In this document: positions 24,701-26,600 of the stretch, piece by piece
Layout of the letters: every line of letters starts with the position of its first letter
Position numbering within the stretch: the first letter of the stretch is position 1
Virus record (IMG/VR): IMGVR_UViG_3300025880_000084
Coordinates: 1-26,600 of that record
DNA: 26,600 nt
Source: a virus
Strand: one strand, 5' to 3'
Translations under genes and position numbers: made by a program
The notes under the pieces: model-generated
Seen by the model: the letters and a program-made list of their open reading frames with translations, nothing else
Database searches by the model: none
Told to the model about the DNA's origin: nothing

Positions 24701-25681
24701 TATAGTTCTGGCGGACAGCTTAGAAAGACAGACTCTGGTGATGAATTAATCTCTGGAACAGGTACATTTCTAGGCACTAAAGCTACTATTATTGACCATC
24801 AGCCTGGTGCAAATAAGCTAACTATTACAGGTATTATTGGAACAGGCTTTGACGACGGAGATTCAATCATCGACTCTGGTAATGTTGCTGGTGTATATGC
24901 TATCTTGACTAATGATAATGCTGCGCACAATCAGTATGGTGCTACAATGTCATTCACCGGTCTTACAGGATCAAAACCAAAAACTGGTGGTTCGGTTGAA
25001 TTTATTGGTAACCTTGGCGATTCTGGTTATGACTCTATTGGTTCATATGTTATTCAATCAGTTGGTGATTATGATTCGGCTACTGGTAATGCGGTTTTAG
25101 TCTTTGCTCAGCAGAAAACAAGTCAACGTCCAGCACCTAACGGACAGCAAGTAAAAATTCGTTATAAATACTCACAAGCAAGACTAACAGGTCATGACTT
25201 CTTGAATATTGGTTTTGGTAATAAGACTGAAACTAACTATCCAGGAGATCCGTCACTTCCTGTTAAACAGGGCAATGAGGTTATTGAAAGAGAAACTGGC
25301 CGAGTATTCTATGTGTCAACCGACCAATCTGGTAACTTTAGAGTAGGTAACTACTTCAGGATCGATCAGGCGACAGGTCGAGCGACATTGGACGCTTCAG
25401 CGTTTGACCTTTCTGGTCTGACATCTCTGAGACTTGGTTCGATTGGTGCTCAACTTGGTGAGGCAATTAATGAATTCTCGGCAGATGGTACTTTGTCAGG
25501 TAATTCAAACTTGGCTGTTCCAACCGAACAGGCCGTAAAAACATATGTCGATTTAGCAATTGAAGGAGCATCTTCACAGTCGCTACCTAAAAACGCTAAA
25601 GCCGGGGGATTAGCAACTGAGTTATTCCTAGGATTTGACATTAAAGACTTAACGAAAAATGATGGTATAAATCTTAAATAA
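21710..25681 (+). CDS. 1323-residue tail fibre with CBM-like modules and beta-helix
   Basis: Residues about 12-418 are eight modules of roughly 50 residues of the form GxWxxxTAYxxGDxVxYGGxxYxAxxD...PSxxxxxWxxFxxGL, resembling family 5/12 carbohydrate-binding (chitin-binding type 3) modules. A linker (SGVDVGKSLVVKTDASGFEL) leads to a probable right-handed beta-helix starting YYVGIDGAVDDSYAGRSLQR (about 460-479), with VFIKDGEYREALP and a repeated short-strand pattern to about residue 710; this is pectate-lyase-like, possibly an enzyme, though I cannot point to catalytic residues. The C-terminal part (STDQSGNFRVGNYFRID, then LSGNSNLAVPTEQAVKTYV near 1265-1283) is a fibre element common in marine T4-like phages. 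Probably a receptor-binding or polysaccharide-binding fibre. Confidence 0.75.
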   Translation: MATIIDLGKIRFEYKGVYSGATTYEVNDVIKYGGNVYVYTYGLATAGNVPTNTTYWDLMMEGFNFEGVFNTGTTYNIGDAFSHGGIVYIVTANTVVGETPPNASYYSTFVDGLQFEGVWAVGTAYQKADIVTYGGKSYVALQDTTGNIPSSSGAQWSVFADGLSVLGTYSDATAYKKGDIVTYGGTTYNALQDTSAGTKPSAGAPNWNTFLAGLNLRDSFDSANAYVKDDVVLFGANLFKAKGDVTGTHPLNTISWDPFLSGFSYVGTWNTTRKYFPGELVTNGGNLYQAIISSTNISPSSNAATWSHVSSGITNQGTWTTATAYYPGDLVQHGGSTYTVELTHTSGTFSADLAANRLAEFAQGVRNRGTWTNSTLYLKDDLIQSGTSTYIATQDYTSTSNFANDESDGKWSIFASGAAGVLPTISGVDVGKSLVVKTDASGFELGYTDNSPNTYYVGIDGAVDDSYAGRSLQRPFASVAYCMQRIAIEKTADSSAQVFIKDGEYREALPMTIPADTTVFGDGQRNTTISPIAGDSNKTMFFVNSGVLIKEIKFTGLTGFALDSNTPEDIEQATIGGVFFRLDPTAVITKSPYIKECSAFSVGGIGCLIDGGLNNDVNNAGSMVFHTFTQIHSGGVGFWVRRNGKAEIVSCFTYYCDIGYASSGGGQIRSLNGNNSYGEYGTISTGNDSSEVTLNGSVRGYNLDYVETSIKNGEFTKGGIVRAQDRAKALNTISKTDPARVTTTLPHGVTDGHRVNFSNLLPITWNSGSQPNASEYYADVQDSYSFNLYSNAGLSSSVSGEAWGGRVVTNTSISDITRSNPMAVTVASHSLDSYDLIRIQGVGGMTQANDRYFLVMDNTSSIIKLKEAENNYIGVSTSATNYVITGTAGGVAHSAAVEPGLTLYKGSRYYFDVDSTNTPGFYLTTADPASSWGALQYTGEYTTGVTGSRAIGGGRLAITIDSSAPSTLYYANGNTASTYGTITVADPSDVDATSYSVYSSGGQLRKTDSGDELISGTGTFLGTKATIIDHQPGANKLTITGIIGTGFDDGDSIIDSGNVAGVYAILTNDNAAHNQYGATMSFTGLTGSKPKTGGSVEFIGNLGDSGYDSIGSYVIQSVGDYDSATGNAVLVFAQQKTSQRPAPNGQQVKIRYKYSQARLTGHDFLNIGFGNKTETNYPGDPSLPVKQGNEVIERETGRVFYVSTDQSGNFRVGNYFRIDQATGRATLDASAFDLSGLTSLRLGSIGAQLGEAINEFSADGTLSGNSNLAVPTEQAVKTYVDLAIEGASSQSLPKNAKAGGLATELFLGFDIKDLTKNDGINLK
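21743..22963 (+). repeat. Eight carbohydrate-binding-like modules
   Basis: Approximate limits. In-frame repeats of about 150 bp. Each encodes an aromatic first strand (G-V/T-W/Y/F), a TxY turn, a (G/D)D(I/V/L)V strand, YGGxxY and a closing W/Y. Module 2 and modules 5-8 are more diverged; modules 3 and 4 are the most alike (TAYxKxDIVTYGG in both). Confidence 0.7.
25666..25673 (+). promoter_or_regulatory. Variant late promoter (TATAAATC) before 25710
   Basis: Seven of eight bases match TATAAATA. It lies in the last codons of the fibre gene, 36 nt before the ATG at 25710, the same spacing as the exact octamers at 16765 and 21007. Confidence 0.45.
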
Positions 25682-25709
25682 AGATAACCACGGAAAAGGA
25701 TATTAAAAA

Positions 25710-26135
25710 ATGGCAAGCATTGATACTGTACGTAATGCACTCCTGGACAAAATCAATACTTCGATTGCGTCCGCAACACCAGAGCAACTAGCATACCTCA
25801 CGAAGGCAGCAAATGGCATTGAACAGTCAACCGTATGGTCGACTGATGCTGTTGATTTTACTGCTGATAGTTATGGTGGTCACTTTGTAAATACAACTGC
25901 AGCAGCAGTAACCGCAACGCTCCCTCCAATGGGTGGTAATGTTGCGGGTGATGGCAGAATCTCTTTTGTAGATCTTGCACAACAATTTCACACTAATAAC
26001 TTTACTATTTCGCCTGCTACTGGAAATAAAATTCTTGGACAAGATAGTGATATTCTTGTTAATACGCAAGGTATTGCTGTATCAATTGTTTGGTCTGGCG
26101 ACACTTATGGTTGGCAGTTCCTGGTTCAAGGTTAA
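25710..26135 (+). CDS. Small fibre-tip-like structural protein
   Basis: A 141-residue protein. Residues 1-38 are helical (SIDTVRNALLDKINTSIASA, then EQLAYLTKAANGIE), suggesting a trimerisation or docking helix. Residues 40-141 form a beta-rich domain (VTATLPPMGG, ISFVDLAQQF, FTISPATGNKILG, closing VSIVWSGDTYGWQFLVQG), which resembles the C-terminal domain of the protein encoded at 3950-4957. AAGGA at 25696-25700 supports the ATG. Its place after the large fibre suggests an accessory or tip subunit; function is inferred. Confidence 0.6.
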   Translation: MASIDTVRNALLDKINTSIASATPEQLAYLTKAANGIEQSTVWSTDAVDFTADSYGGHFVNTTAAAVTATLPPMGGNVAGDGRISFVDLAQQFHTNNFTISPATGNKILGQDSDILVNTQGIAVSIVWSGDTYGWQFLVQG

Positions 26136-26159
26136 TTTGGTAATAATAGGAACATCAGC

Positions 26160-26600
26160 ATGGCTAAAAAGTTAACAAACTATGTAAAATCATTAGGTGG
26201 TGGCAGTGGCTTAAAATACGACGATCACATCTTTGATATTGTAGGAGGTGGTGTCTGCGCAACCGCATGTGAAAATTTTGCACATATTACTATGTGGTGT
26301 GTTCCTGTAGGTATTAGTACCGCAAAATTTCAAATTTGGGGTGCTGGTGGATTTAGTGAAGGCGGAACATCTTGTGGATTTACCCCAGCCGGTGGATCTG
26401 GTGCATATGCCGAAAAAACAGTAAGCGTTACTCCTGGTACATGTTATAGAATACAAACTGGACATAGATTCTGTCGGGTCCCACACACATCCGCAGGCAA
26501 TCCTTCTACTTGGGGAATCACTAATCAGAGTACTGCATCAGGTACAACATCGGTTCAAGGTGCTGGGCTAACAAACTTTTGTGCAGAACCTGGCTACAAT
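26160..26600 (+). CDS. Cys/Gly-rich virion protein, cut by window end
   Basis: Frame open from the ATG at 26160 (AGGAA at 26148-26152, 7 bases before) to the last base; 147 residues visible, so the gene continues. It begins MAKKLTNYVKSLGGGSGLKY and has seven cysteines, including CATAC near residues 33-37, MWC, TSC, GTC, RFC and NFC, with many glycines (FQIWGAGGFSEGG, PAGGSGAYAEKTVSVTPG). The cysteine content stands out against the nearly Cys-free fibres upstream. Glycine-rich proteins of this type, with an IWGAGG strand, occur in marine T4-like phages near tail-fibre genes; a role as a fibre tip or adhesin is likely but not shown. Disulfides or metal sites are possible outside the cell. Confidence 0.75.
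   Translation, partial: MAKKLTNYVKSLGGGSGLKYDDHIFDIVGGGVCATACENFAHITMWCVPVGISTAKFQIWGAGGFSEGGTSCGFTPAGGSGAYAEKTVSVTPGTCYRIQTGHRFCRVPHTSAGNPSTWGITNQSTASGTTSVQGAGLTNFCAEPGYN

Noticed and set aside
25163-25170. Exact TATAAATA inside the large fibre gene
   Set aside because: It encodes Arg-Tyr-Lys-Tyr context and lies about 540 bases before the next start; likely chance.

Overview
The window is the tail/baseplate late-gene block of a T4-like contractile-tailed phage (Caudoviricetes, myovirus type). The evidence is a run of recognisable T4 baseplate-wedge homologues (gp25, gp6, a short gp7/tail-protein-I-like protein, gp8), the TATAAATA late-promoter octamer upstream of several genes, almost no intergenic DNA, and every convincing gene on the + strand. 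The particular proteins (a DUF4815 giant, a fibre with VDAGGxGSL/YTGPS repeats, TTNLxEGxxLYYT motifs, and a Cys/Gly-rich protein starting MAKKLTNYVKSLGGG) resemble those I associate with marine T4-like phages of cyanobacteria and related pelagic hosts. No gene in the window identifies the host, and I see no tRNA, integrase, CRISPR or IS element.

Layout. 1-563: 3' end of a gene with a possible degenerate M15-peptidase-like fold. 605-3907: gp25, gp6 and the short gp7-like protein, i.e. the inner wedge. 3950-11505: a TLTNKTL-type structural protein, gp8 with a Gly-rich insert, and a 1714-residue DUF4815 protein. 11544-13084: three small to medium proteins, mostly unrecognised. 13103-14266: a coiled-coil protein built from eight 26-residue repeats. 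14241-16783: a tightly overlapping cassette of glycosyltransferase, SAM-methyltransferase-like protein, DUF454 (YbaN-like) membrane protein and a second glycosyltransferase. 16806-20993: an Ig-like small protein and a 1275-residue repeat fibre. 21051-25681: two small beta proteins and a 1323-residue fibre with eight carbohydrate-binding-like modules followed by a probable beta-helix. 25710-26600: a small tip-like protein and a Cys/Gly-rich protein cut by the window end.

How the genes fit together. The left part builds the baseplate wedges. The right part builds host-contact appendages, with multiple sugar-binding-like and beta-repeat modules. Between them sits a sugar/methyl-transfer and membrane-protein cassette that is not needed to build a tail by known T4 logic. 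Its position and translational coupling suggest a role in modifying a virion fibre or the host envelope late in infection (inference). This cassette, with the adjacent 26-residue-repeat protein and an intragenic late promoter at 14095-14102, is the part of the window most worth following up.

Regulation. Late-promoter octamers lie 28-37 nt before the starts at 605, 3950, 16806, 21051 and (one mismatch) 25710, dividing the block into late transcription units. Many neighbouring genes overlap or abut, which suggests translational coupling. I found no convincing rho-independent terminator. No gene-free stretch exceeds about 60 bases.
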